The notes beneath the pieces are model-generated. The model saw only the letters and a list, made by a program, of their open reading frames with translations. It searched no databases and was not told the origin of the DNA. The translations under genes and the position numbers were made by a program. A stretch of DNA of 33,769 bases from Nocardiopsis lucentensis DSM 44048 (GTDB lineage: Bacteria > Actinomycetota > Actinomycetes > Streptosporangiales > Streptosporangiaceae): contig NZ_ANBC01000112.1 in NCBI RefSeq assembly GCF_000341125.1, forward strand, positions 17,813 to 51,581, read 5' to 3'. Shown piece after piece: positions 1 through 7,619 of this stretch. Numbering within the stretch: the first letter of the stretch is position 1; each line of letters starts with the position of its first letter.

Positions 1-3000
1 CTGGAGGAGGTGCTGGGCGGGCGGGCGTTCGCCGCGCACGTCGAGAAGGCCGCCGAGGCCTACCTCGCCCCGGAGTTCCCCGACTACACGGGCCGCGCCG
101 CCCCCCAGGACCTCTTCGGACTCGGGGCACTCACCTACCTGATCTTCACCGGCCGCCCCCCGGGCCGGAACCGCAGCGAGCTGAGCCAGCAGATCCAGGA
201 GCACGGCTGCCTGACCCCGGCCGCGATCAGCGACGACGTCGTGCCCCAACTCGACACGCTCGTCCGCGAGTCCACCCGGCGCTCCCCCAACGACCGGTTG
301 GCCAACGTGCAGACCTTCCTGCGCATGCTCGACCAGGTCGAGGAGTACCTCACCCTTCCCGAGACCATCACCGACCCCCTCGACGCCCGCCGCGGGGACG
401 AGGTCGTGCAGGGCTGGAGGGTCCGCGAGGTCCTGGGCAAGGGGGCGACCGCCCGCGCCCTGCTCATGGGGCGCGACGGCCATCCCGAGGAGGTCGTCTA
501 CAAGGTCGCCCTCAACCAGGAGTCCGCCGCCAAGGCCCTGCGCACCGAGGCCGAGACCCTGCGCACCGTCGCCGGGAGCACCAGGATCGTGGCGCTGGCC
601 GCCACGGGCGACGAGAGCGCGTCCGGCGTCCTGGAGATCGGTGAGCGCACCATCCTGCCGCTGGAGCGCGCGGGGGAGAGCACCCTCGCCGACTACCTGT
701 CCCGCCAGGGAGCCCTGGGCCCCGGCGAGCTGCTGGGCTTCGGACGGCACCTGTTCGACGCGGTCGAGCACCTGGAGGAGCACGAGGTCTTCCACCGCGA
801 CATCAAACCCGCCAACCTCGGAGTCCGGGAGACCCGCAAGCAGGGCAGGGCCCTGGTGCTGTTCGACTTCTCCCTGTCCCAGGCGTCCGTGGAGAGCGTC
901 ACCGCCGGCACCCGCGGCTACCTCGACCCCTTCCTGGGGCAGGGCCGCCCCTACGACGACGCGGCCGAGCGCTACGCGGTGGCCGTGACCCTGCACGAGA
1001 TGGCCACCGGAGAGCTCCCGGTCTGGGACGACGACGGCGTGGGCCCGGAGTTCCTCGGCGACGACGTCGTGGTCCCCCGCCTGGCCGAGGAGGCCCTGCC
1101 CAAGCAGAGCCGCACCGCACTGGTGGCGTTCTTCCACCGGGCCCTGCACCGGGACCACCGTCAGCGCTTCGGCGCGCTGGCCGACATGCGTGACGCCTGG
1201 GAGTCCGCCTTCCACTCCGGCTCGGTCACCGACCAGGTCGAGGAGGACGAGGAGACCCGGCGGCGCAACGCCGAGGCCGCCACGCTGGACACCCCCCTGA
1301 ACCTGGCCGGGCTCACCCCGCTGGCCCTGGACGCGGCCCAGCGGCTCCTGCGCTGCGACAAGGTCGGCGACCTGCTCAGCAAACCGGTCCGGGAGATCAC
1401 GCACATGCGCGGTGTCCCCCTGGCCGTGCGCAACGAACTGCGCAAGGAGTCCTCCGAATGGCGCAGGCGCCTGGACGTGGCCGAGTACGCGGTCGCGACC
1501 CGGGCCAAGCTGCCGACCGGCGCGGGGGAGGACGTCAAGCGCAACGCCGTCCTGGACCAGGTGATCCGCCAGTTCCTCCCGACCACCACCGACGCCAACC
1601 GGCAGTGGGTGCGGGTGGTGCGTGAGCTGGTCGGCATCCCGGAGGGGCGGAAGGGCCGCAAGCACTGGTGGCCGACCCGGCGCGAGGTCGCCCGCTCCCT
1701 GGGGATCCCCCGCTCCCTGGTGGACGAGAGCCTGCGACAGGCGTGCGCCCACTGGGGAAAGAACGCCTCCCTGCTGGGCTCGGTCCGCGATGACGTCGTG
1801 GACATCCTGTCCCGCAACAGCCGGGTGCGCGAGGTCGGACAGATCGCCGCCGAACTGCTGACCCTGCGCGGCTCGACCCTGGAGGGCGACGAACGCTCGG
1901 TCTACGCCCTGGCCGCCGTGCGCGTGGTCGCCGAGTACGAGGAACAGCGCGTCGAGCAGCGGTTCGTGGTCCGCAGGTACGACCGCAGGGTGCTGGCCGC
2001 CCAGGTGATCGACGACGACCCCCGCGTGCCGGTCGAGGGCGACCTGTTCGACTACGCCGAACTGCTCGGGCTGCGCGCCGACGAACTCGTCTCCCTCGGC
2101 GACGCCGACCTTCTGCCCGGCCCCACCGCGGTCAGGGAGGCGCTGCGCGGAGTCGACGCCCCCGAGGGCATGGAACCGTTCACCGACACCGCCCTGGTGC
2201 AGATCGCGGCGGCCGCCTCCGGCAACGCCGAGGCGACTCCGCGTCTGGAGCTCTACCCGGCCGACCTCGACCTCGAGCGGGCCCTGCGGATCACCCAGGC
2301 CGTCGGCTACCTGGGCAAGCCCGGCATCACCCCGGAGCAGATCCAGGACCGGGTCCTGTCGCGGTTCCCCGCACTGCCCAGGCCCGGCGAGAAACGGTTG
2401 CGGGCACTGCTCAAGCGGCGGCACCCCAAGCTCCAGGAGACTCCGGTCGACGGCACCGTGTGCTGGTACCTGGAGCCGGAGGTCACCACCTACCAGCCCT
2501 CGACCCACACCGGACACCACGAGCCGGACCGGGTCGACGCCGCCTCCGTCGAGACGTGGAACCGCCTGGCGCAGGCCGTGGCGAGGGGCGGCTACCGGGC
2601 GGTCAAGACGTGGATGCCCGACACCGAACGCGCGGCCCACGCGCTGGGGCGGATGCCCGGTGTGGTGTCCTTCGACGTCTCCGCCGAGTTCGTCCACGTC
2701 GTCGACGAGGTCATGGACGGCATGGGAAGCGCCCTGAACTGGGACATCCTGAGCGAGGCCGACAACAGCCGCCCCGAGCCGTTCAACCGGATGCTCGCCG
2801 AGGTGTTCCGCCGCCTGGGGGAGCGTGTCCGCGCCGCCGGGGCCGACGCGCCCACCGGCGACGGGGTGGTGCTGCTGCACCGGGCGACCCCGCTGGCGCG
2901 TTACGAGCCGGGGCGTGCCCTGCTGGGCAGCCTCGTGCAGGAGGCCCGCGAGGCGAACCGTCGCCCGTACGGACTGTGGCTGCTGTGCCCGATGCGGGGG

Positions 3001-3111
3001 CCTCAGGCCGTCGCCGCCCTCGACGGGCGCTCCGCGGGCATCATCGGCGAGTCCGAGCAGGTGCTGCTGCCCAGGGGGTTCTCCGCGCCCGAGGCGGCGT
3101 TGGCGGGCTGA
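1..3111 (+). CDS. pglW: BREX type 2 serine/threonine kinase PglW, 5'-truncated by the window edge
   Basis: The frame is open from base 1, so the gene starts outside the window; about 1,036 residues remain. Residues 1-115 look like the C-lobe of a first kinase domain, with an APE motif (YLAPEF) and a helix-F stretch (DLFGLGALTYLIFTG). A second kinase domain runs from about 140 to 400, with a glycine loop GKGATA (146), VYK lysine (168), catalytic loop HRDIKPAN (265) and a metal-binding DFS in place of DFG (289). The rest, about 600 residues, contains arginine-rich helical segments and matches no domain I can name. In the Pgl/BREX-2 phage-resistance systems of streptomycetes PglW is the kinase component. 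The assignment rests on the tandem kinase layout plus pglX, pglY, pglZ and brxD later on the same strand. It is separated from pglX by about 19 kb of unrelated genes, an unusual spacing. Confidence 0.85.
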   Translation: MEEVLGGRAFAAHVEKAAEAYLAPEFPDYTGRAAPQDLFGLGALTYLIFTGRPPGRNRSELSQQIQEHGCLTPAAISDDVVPQLDTLVRESTRRSPNDRLANVQTFLRMLDQVEEYLTLPETITDPLDARRGDEVVQGWRVREVLGKGATARALLMGRDGHPEEVVYKVALNQESAAKALRTEAETLRTVAGSTRIVALAATGDESASGVLEIGERTILPLERAGESTLADYLSRQGALGPGELLGFGRHLFDAVEHLEEHEVFHRDIKPANLGVRETRKQGRALVLFDFSLSQASVESVTAGTRGYLDPFLGQGRPYDDAAERYAVAVTLHEMATGELPVWDDDGVGPEFLGDDVVVPRLAEEALPKQSRTALVAFFHRALHRDHRQRFGALADMRDAWESAFHSGSVTDQVEEDEETRRRNAEAATLDTPLNLAGLTPLALDAAQRLLRCDKVGDLLSKPVREITHMRGVPLAVRNELRKESSEWRRRLDVAEYAVATRAKLPTGAGEDVKRNAVLDQVIRQFLPTTTDANRQWVRVVRELVGIPEGRKGRKHWWPTRREVARSLGIPRSLVDESLRQACAHWGKNASLLGSVRDDVVDILSRNSRVREVGQIAAELLTLRGSTLEGDERSVYALAAVRVVAEYEEQRVEQRFVVRRYDRRVLAAQVIDDDPRVPVEGDLFDYAELLGLRADELVSLGDADLLPGPTAVREALRGVDAPEGMEPFTDTALVQIAAAASGNAEATPRLELYPADLDLERALRITQAVGYLGKPGITPEQIQDRVLSRFPALPRPGEKRLRALLKRRHPKLQETPVDGTVCWYLEPEVTTYQPSTHTGHHEPDRVDAASVETWNRLAQAVARGGYRAVKTWMPDTERAAHALGRMPGVVSFDVSAEFVHVVDEVMDGMGSALNWDILSEADNSRPEPFNRMLAEVFRRLGERVRAAGADAPTGDGVVLLHRATPLARYEPGRALLGSLVQEAREANRRPYGLWLLCPMRGPQAVAALDGRSAGIIGESEQVLLPRGFSAPEAALAG

Positions 3112-3138
3112 CTCCGGACCACGGGGTCTTCGTTGGTC

Positions 3139-3180
3139 CGAGGAGGAGCCGACCGGTGCGTGCTGGTCGGCCCCTCCTCG
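3139..3180 (+). terminator. Hairpin terminator after pglW
   Basis: Two 16-base arms (3139-3154 and 3165-3180) are inverted repeats with a single mismatch around a 10-base loop, beginning 28 bases after the pglW stop. No T-run follows, which is common for actinobacterial terminators. It separates pglW transcription from the following nuclease-helicase pair. The remaining 214 bases up to 3394 hold the presumed promoter of that pair, but no convincing -35/-10 pair was seen. Confidence 0.6.
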
Positions 3181-3394
3181 AATGAGCTGTCGTCTTCATG
3201 GGGAAATGTCTCCACAGTGGCATTCGGGCGTTCACGCCAGAAGTCGACGGGATTTTCGGATTTCGGAACACTACTGGCAGGTAGGCGCTAGCGTCGTTCT
3301 TGTCGGTCTCCCCGCGCAGCCTTCCGTGCCATTGCCCATGTGATCGGGTGTGCTTCGCTGCTGCGGGTGTCATTCTTCATTCTCTGGGGCGAGT

Positions 3395-5521
3395 GTGCGC
3401 ATCACTTCTGTTCGTGTGCAGAATTTTCGGAGGTTGCGTTCGGTCAAGGTCGACCTTGACAAGGACGCGACGGTCTTCGTGGGGGCGAACAACAGTGGGA
3501 AGACATCGATGACCCATGTCTTCCGCTTCTTCTTCGGCCGAAGGAAGAGCGACCTCACCTTCTACGACTTCAATTCGGGCTGTTGGGACCGCTTCCAGGG
3601 TGTGACGGAGCTCGACGACGAGGCTGTGGGTGAACTGCCGAGGATTCGGCTCGACCTGCTGCTGGAAGTGGGGCGGGAGGAGTGGTATCGGGTCGTCGAG
3701 TTGATGAGCCTCCACGACCTGGACCGGGACATCGGCCGTGTGGCACTGCGATTGGAGTTCGCGCCGCGTCCGGAACTGGCGCCGAGGTTCGCGGAGAGCC
3801 GCGCGAAGGCGAGGCGGGCGAAGCAGGACCTCGCACCTGGGGAGAAGGGGATCTATGAGCCCTGGCCGGAGGACCTGCGCGAGTACCTGGACCGGGAGTT
3901 GGGTTCGGCCTACGCGTTCCGGTACCACGTGATCGATCCCGCCTCCTTCGACCGGGAAGGGGCCGAGTGCGCGGAATCGGATGTCATCGGGCGCGTGTGC
4001 GACTCACCGGCCGCCGCGCAGGAGTTCGTCGACGGACTCATCCACGTCGACATGGTCGACGCGCAGCGTTTCCTGTCCGACGACCAGAACTCCAAGGGCC
4101 GTGACCTGTCCCGGCACGTGCGCAGGATACTCGAGCACTCCCGGTCGGACGAGGTCGACCACGCCGCGCACCAGGCGGTCAAGTTCTCCGAGGCGCGGGT
4201 GCAGTCCTACCTCACCGACAAGTTCGCGCCCACCTTCGAGCGACTGCACGGGGTCGCGGGGCCCGGTGTGCGCAATCCCCGGCTGAGTGTCCGCAGCCGA
4301 CAGAGCGACCAGACTCTCCTCGCCGAGAGCGCATGGGTCTACTACCAGTTCACGGCTGGCGAACACGACGAGAACCGGCAGCTTCCCGAGCGGCACAACG
4401 GATTGGGCTACAAGAACTTCCTGTTCATGCTGCTGGAGATCCACGAGATGCACCGCAGGTGGGTCTCGAGCGCTGAGCGACGGCCCCTGGTCCACCTCGT
4501 GGTCATCGAGGAACCCGAGGCGCATATGCACCCCCAGCTCCAACAGGCGTTCCTGAGGATCGTGCGGGAATTCGTCGCTGAGGAGGGCGAGACCGGCTTC
4601 CACACGCAGCTCATGGTGACCACGCACTCCCCGCACATCATCCACGACACGTCCTTCGACCCGATCCGGTACTTCCGCCGGGCCAACATCGACGGTGTGC
4701 CGATCTGCGAGGTCAGGGACCTGTCACGGCTGCAGTCCGACGACACCCGATTCCTGCGCAGGTTCCTCACGCTGACCAACTGCCACCTGTTCTTCGCCGA
4801 CGCGGTCATCCTCGTGGAGGGCGACGCCGAACGCGTCCTGCTTCCCCTGATGGTCGCCAACCATCCCGGCGACCTGCATCATGTCGCCAGCTCGCACATC
4901 CCCCTCCTGGAGGTCGGCGGGTCCCACGCCCACCGCTTCAAACCGCTCGTGGAGTTCCTGGGGCTGCCCGCCCTGGTGATCACCGACCTGGACAGCGTCA
5001 CCGATACCGTCAGCGCGGACGGTCGTACCCGCAAGAAGGCGTGCCCGGTCGGAACCGACGGAGCTGTGACCGCGAACCCCACACTCGCCGGCTGGCTGCC
5101 TGGGAAGAAGGGTGTCGACGACCTCCTGGCGCTTCCCGAGGGTGACAAGAAAGTCGAGCACCGGGAGGGCATGGTCCTCTCACGTGCGCGTGTCGCCTAC
5201 CAGACCAGGCAGAAGTTCGTGTGGGAGGAGCGGACGCACATCGCGGCCGGGCGGACCTTCGAGGAGGCCATGATCCTGGAGAACCTCCCATGGATCCGCA
5301 CGCACGGCAAGGAGATCGGACTCCGTCCCCCGGAGGGGGAGCCCGTGGAGGAACTCCTGGAGAAGGTTCACGGCTTCGTCCGCAACCCTCCTGCGGGAAA
5401 GACCAATCTCGCCCTGCACTTCTTCGAGCTGTACGCGGACGAACGGTGGAAGAACCCGCAGTACATCAACGACGGGCTGTCGTGGCTGAACGACGAGCTC
5501 GACAGGGAGGTGGAGCTGTGA
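3395..5521 (+). CDS. OLD-family ATPase/TOPRIM nuclease, Gabija GajA-like
   Basis: This is a predicted ATP-controlled DNA endonuclease of about 708 residues. The N-terminal ATPase has a Walker A motif GANNSGKTS (30-38) and, after a long insertion, the second half with VVIEEPEAHMHP (about 370, Walker B) and a switch His in THSPHII (about 412). A TOPRIM domain follows with VEGDAER (474) and VITDLDS (about 532), supplying the acidic metal-binding residues. The GTG at 3395 is preferred because a GGGG-rich ribosome site lies five bases upstream and the product then begins with the usual β-strand (RITSVRVQNFRRL); an upstream start at 3350 is possible. The gene overlaps the UvrD-like helicase downstream by four bases. 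An OLD nuclease coupled to UvrD is the defining layout of Gabija anti-phage systems. The protein is longer than the best-known GajA (under 600 residues), so a related OLD-UvrD variant is possible. Confidence 0.8.
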   Translation: MRITSVRVQNFRRLRSVKVDLDKDATVFVGANNSGKTSMTHVFRFFFGRRKSDLTFYDFNSGCWDRFQGVTELDDEAVGELPRIRLDLLLEVGREEWYRVVELMSLHDLDRDIGRVALRLEFAPRPELAPRFAESRAKARRAKQDLAPGEKGIYEPWPEDLREYLDRELGSAYAFRYHVIDPASFDREGAECAESDVIGRVCDSPAAAQEFVDGLIHVDMVDAQRFLSDDQNSKGRDLSRHVRRILEHSRSDEVDHAAHQAVKFSEARVQSYLTDKFAPTFERLHGVAGPGVRNPRLSVRSRQSDQTLLAESAWVYYQFTAGEHDENRQLPERHNGLGYKNFLFMLLEIHEMHRRWVSSAERRPLVHLVVIEEPEAHMHPQLQQAFLRIVREFVAEEGETGFHTQLMVTTHSPHIIHDTSFDPIRYFRRANIDGVPICEVRDLSRLQSDDTRFLRRFLTLTNCHLFFADAVILVEGDAERVLLPLMVANHPGDLHHVASSHIPLLEVGGSHAHRFKPLVEFLGLPALVITDLDSVTDTVSADGRTRKKACPVGTDGAVTANPTLAGWLPGKKGVDDLLALPEGDKKVEHREGMVLSRARVAYQTRQKFVWEERTHIAAGRTFEEAMILENLPWIRTHGKEIGLRPPEGEPVEELLEKVHGFVRNPPAGKTNLALHFFELYADERWKNPQYINDGLSWLNDELDREVEL

Positions 5522-7458
5522 GCACGGCGCTCGGGCAGGACGGCGTCGACGCGGACGAGCGGATCCGCGCGATCCTCCAGGACCAGGTCAAGCGGGGTTT
5601 CGTGGTGATCGCCGGGGCCGGTTCGGGCAAGACGACCTCCCTTGTCAGGGCCCTGCGCCAGATCGGCTCTCAGGAGGGAGCCGCGCTGCTCGGGCAGCGG
5701 CGTCAGGTCGCCTGCATCACCTACACCAACGCGGCGGTCGAGGAGATCACGCACAGGGTCGACGCCGAACCGCTCTTCCACGTCTCCACGATCCACAGCT
5801 TCCTGTGGCGGTTGGCGCAACCGTTCCAGGGGATGATCCGGGACTGGGTGCGGGAGGACATCACCCGTGTCATCGACCAGGGTGGTGCCGAGGACGCGGC
5901 CAGGCATGCCGAGGAACTGGAGCGGGTGGCCGACCCCTCGCTGCGCTTCAGGTACCAGACGGCGAGGAACTACGGCACGGGCGCCCTGGGCCACCACGAG
6001 GTCCTGCGCATGGTCCCGGAGATGATCATGCGCCACGAACGCCTGGCCACGATCGTCGCCCAATCATTCCCCTACGTCCTGGTGGACGAGAGCCAGGACA
6101 CCGACCCCCACGTCGTCGAGGCTCTGCGAAGCGTCGAGAGCAGAGAACGGGGAAGGTTCTGCGTCGGGTTCTTCGGCGACCCCATGCAGCGGATCTACCT
6201 GCAGGGGACCGGACTCGTCACGGGTGACGGCTCCTGGGCGGTGATCCGCAAACAGCAGAACTGGCGCTGTCCGGAGCAGGTCCTCAACGTCATCAACCGC
6301 ATCCGGAGCCTGTCGCCCCATGACGGAGACCTGCAGCAGGTGCTGGGCGGGGACGAGGGGCGCCAGGGCCACCCGGGGTACGCGGACCTGTTCGTGCTGC
6401 CCTCCCAACAGGAGGACGACACCCAACTGGATCAGGTGCGCGACCACCTCGCCGTGCGGCAGGGGGACCTGTGGTGGAGCCGGGGGACGGAGGGGGAGCA
6501 CCTCAAGATCCTCGTCCTGGAGCACCGCCTGGCCGCCCTGAGGTTGGGCTTCGGGGACCTGGACCGTGCGTTCCGTCAGGCGAGAGGAAAGCCCGGAGGG
6601 AGGCTCAAGGACGAGTACACGGAGGGGACGCACTGGAGCCTGACACCCGTACTGGACCGGCTCATCCCTCTGGTCGAGGCCGTTGAGGCAGGCCATGGCG
6701 TCACCGCACTGGCCATGCTCAGGGGATTCTCCCCCCGCCTTCGGGACTTCACCGAAGCTGACGCTCCGGTGCAGGTTTTGTCGGAGCTGAAGGCGGACAC
6801 GGACACGCTGGTCGAACTCCTCGCCCGCGACAGTGAAGAGCCCGTCGCCGAGGTGCTGCGCCACGCCGTCCGTTCGGGCATCATCCGACGGGACCGTCGG
6901 ATGAAGCCCCATCTCCCCGACAACGGTGACCTCTCCCTGCCCGAACGGGCCGTGGACGAGGAGGGGCCCGAACCTGAGGAGGAGACCGCGCACCTGACGG
7001 AGGAGCGCAAACGGGAGAGGCAGAGGAGTCTGGCGAACGTGATGCGCTCGTACCTGGCCTGTCCGGCGGGCCAGCTCCGCGCCTACCACGACTACCTCAG
7101 GGGCCGTTCGCCCTACGGAACCCAGCACGGGGTCAAGGGCGCCGAGTTCGAGCGGGTCCTGGTGCTGCTGGAGGACGACCGCAGCAACTGGAACAAGTAC
7201 TCCTACGAGAAGCTCCTCGGGCTGAGGGAGTTGAGCAAGTCCGACCGCCAGAACCTGGAACAGGACAAGGAAGACACCCAGGAACGCACGCGCAAGCTCT
7301 TCTACGTCGCCTGTTCCCGTGCGACCCGGTCCCTGGCCGTCGTGCTGTTCACCAAGGACCCGGACACCGCGCTCCGACGGCTCCACGAGTCCGACGACTG
7401 TCCCTTCCCCAAGGAGAACATCCACGGGATCGAGGACCTGGTGACACATCAGGTGTGA
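5518..7458 (+). CDS. UvrD/Rep-type superfamily 1 helicase, Gabija GajB-like
   Basis: A superfamily 1 DNA helicase of 646 residues. Visible motifs are Walker A AGAGSGKTT (32), motif Ia ITYTNAAVEEI, motif II VDESQD (189), motif III FGDPMQRIY (about 220), motif IV NWRCPEQVLN, motif V GVKGAEFERVLVL (about 538) and motif VI YVACSRAT (about 596). The start is the GTG at 5518, which overlaps the stop of the upstream TOPRIM nuclease gene (GTGA) and has a GGTGGAG ribosome site, so the two are translationally coupled and probably made in fixed ratio. In Gabija the helicase partner is thought to sense or process DNA and to assemble with the OLD nuclease. The pair is flanked by hairpin terminators and looks like a self-contained defence module. 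At 646 residues it is larger than the best-studied GajB, consistent with an extended subfamily. Confidence 0.8.
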   Translation: MSTALGQDGVDADERIRAILQDQVKRGFVVIAGAGSGKTTSLVRALRQIGSQEGAALLGQRRQVACITYTNAAVEEITHRVDAEPLFHVSTIHSFLWRLAQPFQGMIRDWVREDITRVIDQGGAEDAARHAEELERVADPSLRFRYQTARNYGTGALGHHEVLRMVPEMIMRHERLATIVAQSFPYVLVDESQDTDPHVVEALRSVESRERGRFCVGFFGDPMQRIYLQGTGLVTGDGSWAVIRKQQNWRCPEQVLNVINRIRSLSPHDGDLQQVLGGDEGRQGHPGYADLFVLPSQQEDDTQLDQVRDHLAVRQGDLWWSRGTEGEHLKILVLEHRLAALRLGFGDLDRAFRQARGKPGGRLKDEYTEGTHWSLTPVLDRLIPLVEAVEAGHGVTALAMLRGFSPRLRDFTEADAPVQVLSELKADTDTLVELLARDSEEPVAEVLRHAVRSGIIRRDRRMKPHLPDNGDLSLPERAVDEEGPEPEEETAHLTEERKRERQRSLANVMRSYLACPAGQLRAYHDYLRGRSPYGTQHGVKGAEFERVLVLLEDDRSNWNKYSYEKLLGLRELSKSDRQNLEQDKEDTQERTRKLFYVACSRATRSLAVVLFTKDPDTALRRLHESDDCPFPKENIHGIEDLVTHQV

Positions 7459-7462
7459 CCCC

Positions 7463-7489
7463 CGGGCTCCCGTCAGCGGCGGGAGCCCG
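7463..7489 (+). terminator. Hairpin terminator after the nuclease-helicase pair
   Basis: A perfect 10-bp stem (7463-7472 with 7480-7489) and a 7-base loop begin four bases after the helicase stop codon. It marks the end of the two-gene transcript. Confidence 0.7.
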
Positions 7490-7566
7490 CGCCACATCCC
7501 GTGGCATGTCCTGAACACACGTGCGGCGCTGCACGGTCCCACGGTTCCGGGCAGGGAGCCGGTCAG

Positions 7567-7596
7567 TCGGGGGCGCGGCGTAGTACGCGCCCCCGA
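7567..7596 (-). terminator. Hairpin terminator for the minus-strand ABC-ATPase gene
   Basis: A perfect 11-bp stem (7567-7577 with 7586-7596) and an 8-base loop lie 23 bases beyond the stop of the convergent gene at 7620. With the hairpin at 7463 it insulates two convergent transcripts. Confidence 0.65.
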
Positions 7597-7619
7597 AGCT
7601 CTCCCCACCGCCGCCGCGG

